Positions 36,115 through 47,608 of a stretch of 64,000 bases of DNA are shown piece after piece. The DNA is from Glebionis coronaria (taxonomy: Eukaryota; Streptophyta; Magnoliopsida; Asterales; Asteraceae). The notes beneath the pieces are model-generated. The model was not told where the DNA came from. It worked only from the letters and a program-made list of their open reading frames with translations, and ran no database searches. The position numbers and the translations under genes were made by a program. The first letter of the stretch is position 1. Each line of letters opens with the position of its first letter. The stretch spans positions 424,598,400 to 424,662,399 of the forward strand of contig CM046874.1 in NCBI GenBank assembly GCA_025667525.1, in the 5' to 3' direction.

Positions 36115-39100
36115 TATGTCCTAACCTTAGGCATCCATTTATATCCTGGAGGACATTGATTAGCAAACCACCATTTCAAAGGCTTGCTAGCAGACTCATA
36201 TAATTCCCTAATTCTGCTTCTAGGGTTCTTAGTGGTGGATTCTGATGCAATACTTTTCTTAGGGGGGTTGCACCAGAATGGTTCACTTTGCGTTTGGGTT
36301 TTCTAGCACTAATAGGCATCGCAGTTTGCTTCTTAGTTCTAGTTTCTACGCCTTTGACATTATTCGAAACACACATAGCATGATTAGCATTAGCACACTT
36401 TCTACATTTCACACAAACAAACTTAACATTCAAAACATTCAAAGTCGAATCATTCATATCGTCATTACACGCGATTACAGACGTTTTATTCTTCGAAACA
36501 TTGAAAATCCTAGGGTGGTATTCTACTGTCTTCATCTTCCCTTGACTTTTGTTTTGCCAAACCTTTTCATTCATGCGAGTCCTCTTAAGCTAGGGCCGGC
36601 TAACACTATCAGTGAGGACTACTCCTGTAGTAAAAGACACACGTCCATTAGTGTTTCTAGATGTCTGAGGTGATTGACTTTCTTTGTTGTGTGTAGGTGT
36701 AGGGCCAATCTAAACATCCCTGGTTTAACCATATTTGTGTTCTTAATGCTTTGTGATCAAATATGTGTTCTGGGAGTGTTTTGTGGTAACCTATCTTTCC
36801 CATCCGTCTTGGGGGCAAACGCAGGTTTTGCAAATACAGAATTAGAGAAAACAGATGGTTTTCCCAAGACAGAGGGTCTAGTCACTTTTTGCGCATTAGG
36901 TTGTCTTACAACAGGTTTCTTAACACTAGGTTCCATAATTTTCCCATCCATCTTAGCAACGAGTTTCTTCAACTCAGCTATCGCTAGTTCCCTGTCTTGT
37001 AACTGAGCTTTCAACCCTTTAATTTCCAAATTCTGTTCATTCATTTCTCGAAACGTTTTGGAAAGTTTTTCTTGCAAGTTATTATCATGTGGAAAACTAC
37101 CAACGTCTTTTTGCAAAGCAAGTTCAAGAGAATGACAATGTTTTTGAAGGAAATCAGTTTTGTGTTGAAGTAACTCAAAAGCCTTTTTATCAACATTTTC
37201 TTTACGTTTCGAAAGCTCAAGTTCAAGACGCTCACATTCTTTGATTTTATCAAGATATTTGCATGCAACATCAGAATATTCATCGATATCAGCACAAGAT
37301 TGAAGAGTAACACACAAAATATCTTTGGAGAGACATTCTTCTAAGAGTAGATCATATTCGTTTGAAAAATCTGATTTGTCATTTTGAAGTTCATCAATTT
37401 CTTTTTCAAGAGACTCAACATATTTCAAATCATCAAACATTTTAGACCGAATCATGTTTTCAAACTCAAGAACATATTCTTTTATTATCTTCGTATTTGG
37501 TATTAGAAGTTCTTTCACAAGCACAGTTATGTCGTGAGGAATCTCGGTTTTCCACTTATCCTTTTGACGTTTTTCCCAATCGCTTTCGACAATTGATTGA
37601 ACATTTTCAATGTCGTGTTTAAGAAAACTAAGTGTTTTTCTACTTTTGCTTTTAGAAGCATCTAGAGGCAAATAGTTAATATATTTAAAAACATTAGTTT
37701 TCCTCTTAGCGGCAAACGCTTTCTTCCATTGAATTCTTTGTTGTTTGCATTCTAAAAAGAATTCCTAACGAGACTTCTGTTTTCGTGGAGTGAAAAGACC
37801 ATAAAGACTGTTCAGATAAGCATAGTTATATGGTTTCAGAAAATCTTTGACCGGTGATCTACTCTCCTCATCCCAAAGGGACGTCTCTTCACTATCGAGG
37901 TTAGCTACTGGGCAGTCATTATCAGTCCATTCGGACTCACCAAGATATAAGTTAGGGTTAGCAGCTTGAGCTTTTTCGAGGTACTTGGGGGTGGTAATGC
38001 TAGGTTGACCCTTGAAAAACGACGGAGGTGCTATCATTCTAACAGTTAGAATAGAGTCATGAGTTTTATAAACAACTTTTTAAAAAAATCCGACTTGTTC
38101 TTCGAGATCCTTTACTTTTTCAGTATCTTTGCTTTGTCTATTTTTGAAATCTTGTTTTATTGTTTCAACCTCTTGTTTCTTTTAGTCAAGAATTTTAGCA
38201 GAATAGGTGGTATTCATAGAAAGCCTCTGTTCATGTTCATTAACTTTTGTTGTGGCAAGGTACGTTTTTTGACGTTCATCACTTAATAATACATTAAATT
38301 GACGTTTTTCTTTAGTTAACAAAGCAAGAGCTTCGTTGTATTTATTTTCAAACTCGTCCTTTTTAACGCTGATGACACGACTTTTGTACCCCTCAAGCTC
38401 GTTGGTCTTTTGAAGAAGCTCAGCCCTATAACTATCAATAGTCTCACTAGATTTTATAAGAGCGGCTTTGCATTCTTCAAAGTTTTGAGTGAGCGCTGAG
38501 TTTACCTTCTTTAATTGCTTTTGAATCTTTCTATTTTCATTGACATCTTTTTGTAAACTAGCAATTAAATTAGCAAGCGCGACACGCTCCTCGTCATCAT
38601 ACTCATTTGCATGTTGATCATCCTCAAACTCATTATTGCACATGTCTGATGAATCGGGTGTGGTATTGCTATCAACCGTTTCCATCATACACGTGTCAGT
38701 AATTGATGTTAGAAGATCACTATGCTCATGTGTATCACCAAACACATTATATTCATCATCATGTTGTACCTTATCAATTGGCTCAGTATGAAAGATAGGA
38801 CCATTGTCATCTTCAGTGACGTTAAGGACCTCATGAATCTTTGCCATGTATGAATAATGTGCCTCGAGTTCTTGGTCGGAGAGTTCATCATCTGTGTCGT
38901 CAAGCATTTCTCCTTCCTCAGCTGATAACTTGATTGCAGCTTCCATTTTCTTGCACAGCAGCATCTTTTCCTTATGATAACCATAATCTTTAACCCTCTT
39001 TGGTTGCCTGCATTCCCTAGCCAAATTCCCAAAACCTCTGCAGTTAAAACACTGAATCCCACTTTGTTGCACAACTTGAGTACCAACAGTTTCCCTATTT

Positions 39101-40275
39101 CCAACAACAGTAGCCATCCTCTGATTATCATACTTAGGTTGCCGATCATACTTTGGAGGACTCTCAGCACGTCTTTGTGTGTCATACCTTGGAGGACTCT
39201 GTGCATGGGTGTTCCTCGGGTTTAAAGATGTTCGAAGGTTGTTGTTGGTGGGTTTGTAGATTTTCTTATATTGCTTCATAATGAAAGCCATTTGTTGCTT
39301 GAATTCCCTATCCTTTTGAGCTACTTCTTCATCACTGTCTTCTTCGGATGATTGCTCAGGTGTGGGTGATGGTGCTTTTGCAACTTCTTTTCCTCGGGAT
39401 CGTGTTGGAGCATGTGACTTGGAGACAGTGGATGACCGTGGTGATTATGATTGAGTATAGTAGGTCTTTGAAGTACGAGGGTGATAATCTGGGTAATGTT
39501 GAGTGGTAGACACCAAAGCAAGTGGATTATAAACCTTTGCAATATGTTCAGCTCGAAGTTCATTTGCCTCATTTTGAAATTGTTTCAAAATGTCAAAGAG
39601 CTTGTGATATGACACTTCGTCTAACATTTGTTGTTGTTTCACCAAGGTGACAAACCGTGTCCACTCTGGTTGAAGTTGCTGTAGAAATTGGACATTGACG
39701 TGCATGGTGGAAACTTGCAAGTTGTTTCGGGTCATATCATTCTTCATCTTGTAGAATCGGGAGTAATAAGAATCAATTGATTCCCCATCCTTTGATGTAA
39801 ACTTGCCAAAGTTCCAAAACATCTTAGTTTTCACATCTTGTTTGTTAAGTGATTCACCTTGTTGCAATCTTTCAATAGCCGTCCACATTTCTTGAACAGT
39901 AGGGCATGCATCAACTGTGGAATAAATATCATCTCCAATTCCACTGAGAATTAAGTAGATTACTTCCTTCTCTGCATCAAACCAAGCACGGTTCTCTGGT
40001 GTGAGGTCGTTCCTCTTTTCATCACGTTCATAAGCCGGTTGTTCTTCAGTAGTGTCTGTGGCTGGTACTCTAGGAACTTGAATCCTTGAGAGTTTATAGG
40101 GTCCTTCCAAAATACATTGCCTTAAAGCATCACCGTTAGGTTTTGTGTCAAGATAACGTAGAAAACGGGATTACCATTGATCATATCACCCCGACACAAG
40201 CATTGGTGGTCTTTCTTTGTTACCCGCCACCATTATGTTGTTGTTTGTCACACGATATTCGGCAGTTGAATCCAT
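36115..40275 (-). pseudogene. Copia B gag
   Basis: ATG at 40275 (MDSTAEYRVTN). The capsid-like domain (LEGPYKLSRIQVP, MWTAIERLQQGESLN, FTSKDGESIDSYYSRFYKM) spans 40120-39560. The knuckle at about 39055-39014 reads CFNCRGFGNLAREC, with Asn where the zinc-binding His is expected. A long charged coiled coil follows (38700-36900), then a second Cys/His cluster (CVKCRKCANANHAMC) near 36430. Breaks: TGA and TAA early (near 40195 and 40180, from CGA and CAA as judged against copia C), stops near 39445 and 38182, and frame changes near 38040 and 37670. The product would be the particle and RNA-binding protein. Confidence 0.85.
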
Positions 40276-41251
40276 CTCAATATTCTCTGAAATGATGAAG
40301 TGAATATGGATCTTAAGTATATTTGTTGTGATTGTTGTTGTGGTTAAAATTCCAAAAATTGAAATTTTTCTTTAGTCCGACAATAAATTCCCCAGTCCGA
40401 CAAAAGAGTAGACCAAAAAATTTAGTAATCACCAAATTTTGAAATCGAGCTAGAAATGTCCTAAAACTAGTATGGAAAAAATTTGAATTTACTTGACGGA
40501 AAAATTTTAACTCTTTTTTTTTAATCTTCATGTAAACGATATTCCGAAACTAGTCTAGATGGTGGCTAAGTCTAAAAATTACTCGAACAAAATTTAGCTA
40601 AACATGTCATCGGAATGTCCGTCGGAATGTGCCATCGGAATTTCCATCGGAATGTTGTCGGAATGTAGGCTGTCGGAATATTGTATCGGAATACAACCTG
40701 TCGGAATATGACCTGTCGCAATAACCTTGTCGCAATATTCCTATCGCAATGATCCTTGTCGCAATGACCCTTCTATCGCAATGTTCTTGTCGTAATGACC
40801 TTTCTATCGCAATGTTCTATCGGAATTTCTATCTAAATGTTCACTCTATCGCAATATGGCAAATGAAATTTTGACACAATAACGTTTCAATGTGCCTTAA
40901 TTCCATCGCAATCCACGATCGCAATGTACGATCGCAATGTACGTCGGAATAAGGGGTATCACAATAACTGATTGCAAAGTGAAACCCTAGGGTTATTGCG
41001 ATCAAACTGTCCTTACTTGTACTTTCCGATGGAATTCAGTCACAATGGAAAACTAAAGTTCGCAACTTTGAGCACAAATTCGTGTTTTAAACCAAACCAA
41101 AATACTCAAATCACTACTACAACTATAGAGAAGATTTGTAGAAAGATTTAGAACACGAAAAACATAAAAAATCTTGAATTCGTGGAAGAAATAAGGATCA
41201 AATCAAACAAATCAAATGAAAACACAACAACCAATCACAAAACTATCCCAT
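40276..41251 (-). other. Untranslated leader of copia B
   Basis: Nearly 1 kb between primer site and gag ATG without coding. It contains the motif array annotated separately and a conserved stretch near 40380-40560 shared with copia C (59880-60090). Inverted and A-rich tracts are present. No ORF is supported. Confidence 0.7.
40606..41045 (-). repeat. ATTGCGAC/ATTCCGAT motif array in copia B leader
   Basis: On the minus strand, irregularly spaced ATTCCGATGG, ATTGCGATAG, ATTGCGACAAGG and GATCGCAAT-type units. They correspond to the copia C leader array (59475-59850) and resemble the gypsy-1 LTR arrays. Confidence 0.85.
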
Positions 41252-41264
41252 GGCGATTGATACC
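41252..41264 (-). other. Primer-binding site of copia B
   Basis: The minus strand reads TGGTATCAATCGCC-type sequence three bases after the LTR. The first eight bases match initiator-Met tRNA and the rest differ. Copia C has the same variant, so it is a family trait. Confidence 0.75.
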
Positions 41265-41267
41265 AAT

Positions 41268-41646
41268 TGTTGTCCCATATATTTAGATGATATAACACGA
41301 ATTTAAGAAATAAAATAGATGACGAAGATGAATTCTAGAGAGAGAAAGTAGAGAGAATGGTTAGAGAAACTAGGTGATATTAGATTAAGAGAAAATGAAA
41401 TGAACCAACAGCCTTCTTAACATGCTAGGAAGGGTATTTATAGTCCCCCTACATGTGGGCTTGTATGGACTATACTACATGCGCTGGGCTTTCCTTTAGG
41501 CTTTAGTTACTTATGAATGAACTTTAGCTTAAAGTTGAGCCCGTAAAACACGACTAACCTACTACCTATTACAACGTTCTAAAATACGATACATAATAAA
41601 CCTATGACCAATCATTCTTGTTTGACTCAATATTTTGAGGCTAACA
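41268..41646 (-). repeat. 5' LTR of copia B
   Basis: The minus strand runs from TGTTAGCCTCAAAATATTG to ATATATGGGACAACA, 379 bases. Its right edge abuts copia D integrase. Confidence 0.92.
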
Positions 41647-41810
41647 TGGAACATAAATGATCCTTGTTAAACTTGAGCTTCGGAAGATCACGAACAAGTT
41701 AGTTTTAGCCAAATGATTAATAGCATCAAAGTTAAGATGAGATAAACGCTAATGCCACAACCATGAATTAGTCTTAGATGCTTTGGAGATAAGACATACG
41801 GGAGAAGCGG
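41647..41810 (-). pseudogene. Copia D integrase, upstream half of the split gene
   Basis: The minus strand reads SPVCLISKASKTNSWLWH, RLSHLNFDAINHLA and, after a small frame change, PKLKFNKDHLCS, the Gag-pre-integrase HHCC region. It ends at the copia B LTR and continues at 17691. Its own upstream side is cut at 41811 by gypsy LTR E (probable target duplicate AGCGG, 41806-41810). Confidence 0.82.
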
Positions 41811-42518
41811 TGATAAGTGTGAAAACACTTATCTTTAATAACCTAAAAACACTTAAAACACGGCCAAGAATATAAGTTTATATCTTAAAATGTCAAAATT
41901 TCGCGTGTATTCTTGTGTTTGTATTTTTAGGTAAAACGGATACATTTGTAGTAAACACGAGCTTTAATGGAAATATCTAAAGAAAAGACGAAGAAAAAGG
42001 ACAAATCAAGCCTTGAAGGACCAATCTTGCTATAATTACAAAGATCAAGGGCTAAAGTTGTAACTTCTACAAAGATTTAAAGTTCAAGTCATTAGATGTC
42101 AAAGATGAAACCACAAGGACTGAATTTGCAAGATTTTTCAAAGTTATTCAATAAGGAAAATCTGCCAAGAAAACTACAAGGAATATATTTGAAAACTGCT
42201 GAAAATTTTTACATTAGATCCACGTGGACCAATTGGGAGACGAATAAACAGGGATATTGATTGCCAGCTAAGCGATTATCCACCATTCATTACAAATATA
42301 ATCTGGACGATTCAGATTGTGATCCAAAATCACTCCTTTTGACCAATAAATCATTGCCACGTCGTAGCTTCTTCAACAGTTGATTTCAGAAAGAGAAGTG
42401 TGTTTCAAGGATCGCGATAAGGAGCAAAAGTGGACGTCTCAACATTATAAACATTCCTAGAAACTTTAATTGCAATTTAATCAAGAAACAAACAAACCCC
42501 CATTTCTGGGTTTGCGAA
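41811..42518 (+). repeat. 5' LTR of gypsy E, first part
   Basis: It starts TGATAAGTGTG with a perfect inverted repeat GATAAGTGT/ACACTTATC at its tip. It contains AAGGACCAATCTTG-type phrases. It ends at GCGAA, the left target duplicate of gypsy-2. Confidence 0.82.
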
Positions 42519-44470
42519 TGATAGGTGTGTAAACACCCATCCTTTTTACCACTTAATTACAATAATAACCGAGCAAAACGTGTATTTTATGTCTTTTATG
42601 TCGGAATTATGCGTGGTTTGTGTTTTTGTTTTGATTTAGTACAAAAAGGTGAAAAGTGGAGAAAACACGGGCATTCACGGGCTTTTATCAAAGAAAAAGA
42701 CGAAAGACGAAGTCAAGAAGTCAAGAGTGCAAAAAGAACGGAAGTCCAAGACCAATTATGAAGATTTATCGAAGAAAAAGTCAAATGACGGAAGTTTACT
42801 AAAAGCCGAAGAACTCAAATCTTATTTATTGAAGAATTAAAAGACGAGTCCAAAGAAATCCCGAGCCAAAAGTCATTAAAGTCCAAGATTAAAGAAGATT
42901 AAAAGGCTTAAGGACCAATGGTGCAATTAACAAAAGATTAAGAAGAGAAGGACTAAGCATGCAATTAAGGAGAAAGGAAAGAGGGGAGGAAGCTTCCTAA
43001 GCACTCCTTAATCCTCTTCTATAAATAGATTAGGAAGTTAATCATTTCATTTTGTTGGCTAATAGTGACAATTAGTTCTTCCACTTTTAATTACCTTGTC
43101 ATTTAATTACTTGTCAAATTTAAATACTTGTCTTCCACCTTAATTACCATTTAATTTCAAGTAAGTGTTCTTTTAATTCTTGTTAATCTTTATCTTTATT
43201 GTTTGATCTCATCCTACCTTTCTTTAATCTTTGATTTTTATGTTTATCTTCATGTTCATGTTCTTATTTTGATCAAAGTGGGTTTTGATTATTGTGGTTA
43301 GTTTTGTTAGTTTTATTGATTTGGATTGTTTGTTTATGATTATTATATGTTTTGTAATTAGTTTGGTTTAATCTTGTGGTTGATTTTGATTAGTTTAGAT
43401 TGGATTCGTGTTATTTTTTGTTCTTGCGTGTTCTTCGTTCGTGTTCATTTCCCATGTATATTCCGGATCAAAGATTTGTTCAGAATGTTCTGAACCAAGA
43501 AAGTTATGACCGAAGCAAAAGTTCTGAACCAAAGTTCCGAACCAAGCAAAAGTTCTGAACCAAGCAAAATTTCTGAACCAAGCAAAAGTTCTGAACCAAG
43601 GAAGTTCCGAACCAAGCAAAAGTTCTGAACCAATCAAAAGTTTTGAACCAAAGTTCCGAACCAAGCAAAAGTTCTGAACCAAGCAAAAGTTCCGAACCAA
43701 GGAAGTTCCGAACCAAAGTTCCGAACCAAGCAAAAGTTCTGAACCAAGCAAAAGTTCCAAACCAAGGAAGTTCCGAACCAAAGTTCTGAACCAAGCAAAG
43801 TTCCGAATTAAAGTTCTGAACCAAGGAAGTTCCGAACCAAAGTTCCGAACCAAGGAAGTTCCGAATCAATTGAAGTTCCGAATCAGTAAAAGTTCCGAAC
43901 GAAGGATTTATTCCGGATAAGTGACATATTCCGAATAGAGAATTTGTTCCGGATCAAGGATTTTGGTAAATATTCCGAGTGAAGAAGAATCATTCCGAAC
44001 GAAGGTGACATTCCGGATGAGTGATTATTCCGAACGAAGGATTATTCCGAATGAGCTGTTTTCAGGTTCTTTTTAATTTCAGTTTTTAAGTTTTTATTTT
44101 TAAGCTTTATTTTTCCCGCCTCTTTCCTTAGTTGCACTTTAAGTTTAATTGCCTTAGATTAATTTTAGCCTTGCCTTAGTTTAAGTTTTAGTTGCGTTTT
44201 AACTTGCCTTATATAGTTTTAAGTTTGCGTTATTCACTTTTAGTGCCTTTTAATTTTCATCACGCTTTTAAATCCTTGCCATTTATTTTAAATTAGTTTT
44301 AGATTTACTTTAAAGTCATTTTACTTTAAACGTCTTCGCATTTTTAATTACTACAACGACACAACTATTTGTTTCACCAAAGAACGACTGAGTCGCATAG
44401 TTAACCCAGGATCAATTCGAAGAGACATACTTAAACGAATATTTTTACCTGGCCAAAAAGCCATGTATCA
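42519..44470 (+). repeat. 5' LTR of gypsy-2
   Basis: It runs from TGATAGGTGTGTAAACACCC to CATGTATCA. The TATA box is near 43020-43027. A minisatellite and ATTCCG units lie at 43478-44055. Confidence 0.93.
43478..44055 (+). repeat. TTCCGAACCAAG minisatellite in gypsy-2 5' LTR
   Basis: Units of 13-18 bases (AAGTTCCGAACCAAGG, AAAAGTTCTGAACCAAGC) repeat more than twenty times to about 43890. Looser ATTCCGAACGAAGG, ATTCCGGAT and ATTCCGAATGAG units follow. Minus-strand frames across it are translations of the repeat, not genes. Confidence 0.9.
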
Positions 44471-44472
44471 AA

Positions 44473-44487
44473 TGGCGCCGCTGCCGG
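44473..44487 (+). other. Primer-binding site, Athila/Tat type (gypsy-2)
   Basis: TGGCGCCGCTGCCGG two bases after the LTR, identical to gypsy-1. Confidence 0.82.
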
Positions 44488-44495
44488 CTCTTTTC

Positions 44496-44682
44496 GTAAA
44501 GATTAACGGTTTTCTGTGAGAGACGCGTTGCTTTGATCCGTTCACTTGTGAGCGTTATTTTTCTTGCATAAAAATTTCAAAAATCCATAAAATTAAAATT
44601 TTCAAAAATCCAAAAAGATTTTATTTTTATTGTGTATATATATTGTCTTTGAGTTTGGTATTGTTTTCTTTTGCCTTTGTAG
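44496..44682 (+). other. Possible leader intron of gypsy-2
   Basis: GTAAAG donor-like start and TTTGCCTTTGTAG acceptor-like end, five bases before the gag ATG. The layout matches gypsy-1 despite length differences. Confidence 0.35.
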
Positions 44683-44686
44683 GTGT

Positions 44687-47608
44687 ATGTGTACTAGATA
44701 TTCTAATTATCATGAGCACGAGACTCGAGAAGATTTAAGTATGTCAGGTGTTAACAACAACAATAATCCACCGCACCTCAACAATAACAACAATGTTCTT
44801 CCACAGCCCGGTCTTCAGACAATGGAGGAGCTTTGTCAACCTACCATGTTTGGACGAGGAGGACCGATTGCACCGATGCAAATCACGGCTCCAGAGTTTT
44901 CGTAGAAACAGCACATGATTCAGCAAGTGCAAACAAATCCTTTTCGAGGAATGCCTGATGATGATGCCAACAAACACCTCGACAAATTCATTACAATCAT
45001 CCAAAGCATGAAGTTGCCTGGTGCCACAATGGATGTTCTTCGCCTGTGACCTTAATTGATACTTTCTACTACGGTTTGACTTTTCGAGATCGTGATACGA
45101 TTAATGCAGCCGCCGGTGGCACATTCATGAAAAGGAGACCGGAGGAGTGTAGAGAGCTAATTGAAAACATGACTACTCACCACAAAAACTGGGATTCCTC
45201 TACTTCTTCAAGGAACAACCCGAGAGTCAATGTTTCTTCCACCTCAGCAAACCCAGACATGACCGAATTTACCCGCATGATGACCGAAATGAACAAAAGT
45301 ATCTTGCTTCTCGCTTCAAACCAACAACAACAACAACAAGTTAAAGCGGTTGCTAATCCTTGTGAAACATGCGGCGGTCCACACTCATACACTGATTGTC
45401 CTTCGACTCAAGGAAATCTAGAAAATGTGTATGCAGCTTATGGTAATTATTCACCAGAAAATTACCAAGCTCGACCTCAAGGGGATAGAAATTTGCTGAG
45501 TTACCGGTCCAACAACTACCTTTCACCCGGTTTTTCTCCTCAAAACCAAAACCCCGCCAACAACTACAATAGAAGCAACCAAATCCCACCAAAAGCTTCT
45601 AATCCTTATCACCCACCCGCTCAACAAGCCCCACCCATTAACCCCGATGTTGAAGCCATCATGAGAACCCAAGGTGAGCAAATCAAGATTCTACAGATTA
45701 TCAATTTGAAAGGAGATATCACCAAGCAAGGAAATGAGATTAGATCCGAGCTTCGAGATAATATTCAATCCTCCTTCAGCACTCAAACGAATGACATAAA
45801 GAATATGCTGGCTAGTTTCTTGCCCGCCGCTCAAACTTCTACTTCAAGTTCTCTACCTTCAAACACCGTCACCAATCCGCGAGCGAATGTGAGTGCTATT
45901 ACTACTCGAAGTGGAGTTACCATCGTAGGACCACCTATCCCACCCCCATCATCTACACCTCCTCCACCACCATTTATCCCTACTCCTCCTACACCTAGTA
46001 TTAGTGCACCATTATCGTCTCCGCCTCGTCATGACGATGTTCCCAAGAAGAACCCTTCAACATCTCAACCTTTACCACCTTCACCTTCACCACCCAAACC
46101 CAATATCCCATATCCTTCTCGTTTAGGCAAGACCAACAAGCTAACCAAGAATGACTGTCAAGTGTCAAGCTATGTGAAGATGCTCTCTCAAATGAACATC
46201 AACATGAGCCTTGTTGAAGCACTTGTACACATGCCGAAATTTGTTAAAGCATTTAAGGAATTGCTTAGCAAGAAGGAGAAGCTGATTGAGCTCGCCAACA
46301 CACGCTTAAATGAAAACTGCTCTGCAGTTATTCTTAAAGAACTTCCGGAACAGCTTGGAGATCCCGGTCGTTTTGTGTTGCCTTGCATTTTTAACAAAAC
46401 CGAAGAACTTACTGCCCTAGCTGATCTCGGGGCCAGTATTAATCTTATGCCTTTGAGTGTTTGGAAAATACTATCATTGCCCGACCTTACTCCAACAAAG
46501 ATGACTCTTGAACTTGCAAATCGCACTCTCGCTTACCCCGTTGGTATTGCCGAAGACGTGTTCCTAAAAGTTGGCACATTTACTTTCCTGGTCGACTTTG
46601 TCGTTGTTGATTATGAAATGGACCCTCGTATTCCTTTAATACTTGGTCGGCCATTTTTGAGAACCGGACGAGCTCTAGTTGATGTTGCCGAAGGTGAGTT
46701 AATCTTAAGAGTCGGGAGTGATGCACAAGTTTTCCAAATGGGGAAGCTTACAAGCAAATCCTTTGGACGAGAATCAGTGAATATGATTAATGTGCTCGAT
46801 GATTTTGTCATCTACAACAATCCTCTATTCGATTCTTGCAATGATAACCCACTTTTTCAAGATGATTCTCTCTCCAATTTGGAACCTTCTCCCATTTACG
46901 ATTTTCCACCGATCTTTGATGCTTATTATGATGATTCTAGCTCAGATTCGGATGATTTTGATGATTGTACTTCCGAGTATCCCGACCTGCCCACATATGA
47001 TGATTTTGATGAGGCTGATACTCTTTCGAGCGATTCTTCACATATTGAAGATCCTCCGCCATCACTTGATCCTACTTTGGACGATTACTCATTTGAGGAC
47101 GACTTCTCTACGGTTCTCAACACTTACTTCCCTCATGAGAGTGATGCACCTCCTTTAGATTTTGAAGATTATCGTCTTGATCCTACTTTGGATTTGAAGA
47201 ACATTCTTTCAAAGGTGAAGAAACCGGTCGACACCAATATCCGCAGCACGTATGATTTAACACCTCTTCCCTTCTAAGGACGAGGTTGTGCATCTTCTTC
47301 GCGGATCTTCTTCACACTCTACTGAGCCTGAGTGCTATTTTCCCTTAAAGGAAAAGGTGTTCGACCCCGGTATTGATATTCTTCAACCATCTCAGTATCC
47401 ACGTGATGAAATAAAAGGAAAAATCTTTGGAACTATTGAAGACATGCTTGCACCTCACCATACTTGCTCCCATCGTGCTCCATCGCTGCTTAAGGGAACC
47501 TTGCCTATTCTTCTTTGGCTTGCCTTGTTCGCCTTAAGCTTGTGCTATTTGATGGACGAAAACTATGTCTTTGATCATGGTGGATATGCTTCATGCTTCT
47601 TCCTATGA
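44687..47608 (+). pseudogene. Gypsy-2 Gag-protease-FDPG polyprotein
   Basis: ATG at 44687 aligns with gypsy-1 gag. A TAG after APEFS (near 44903) and a deletion at about 45047, which removes the stretch matching gypsy-1 29051-29297, destroy the capsid core including WFDRLP and WDDMTQRF. From 45046 one frame of 743 codons continues: ERPEECRELI-type Gag end, knuckle CETCGGPHSYTDC, Pro-rich linker, retropepsin with ADLGASINLM and LILGRPFL, and an acidic Asp/Ser region to 47277. A 5-base loss near 47270 shifts the frame. Then come KEKVFDPGI, a hydrophobic segment (LLWLALFALSLCYL, about 47501-47556) and YVFDHGG. No RT domain is present. Confidence 0.87.

Larger units (their letters stand above)
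17692..41646 (-). mobile_element. Ty1/copia element B, both LTRs present, split by two insertions
   Basis: The 3' LTR is at 17692-18082 and the 5' LTR at 41268-41646. Flanking 5-mers are CGGAA (17687-17691) and TGGAA (41647-41651), a target-site duplication with one C/T difference, and both flanks are copia D integrase. Between the LTRs, in minus order: primer site, motif-rich leader, Gag, protease, integrase, RT, RNase H, and a 2.6-kb 3' region. A 2.77-kb element (19318-22084) and a 9.06-kb gypsy (26669-35731) are inserted in it. Without them B would be about 12.1 kb. Coding is broken many times. Confidence 0.88.

Noticed and set aside
38709..39206. 165-codon minus frame overlapping copia B gag
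   Set aside because: It lies in another frame of the same region. The gag frame carries the knuckle and conserved text; this one does not.
43395..43869. Minus-strand frames rich in NFGSEL/WFRTFAWF repeats (also 50508-50932)
   Set aside because: They translate the TTCCGAACCAAG minisatellite antisense to the LTR. A repeat unit with few stops explains their length.
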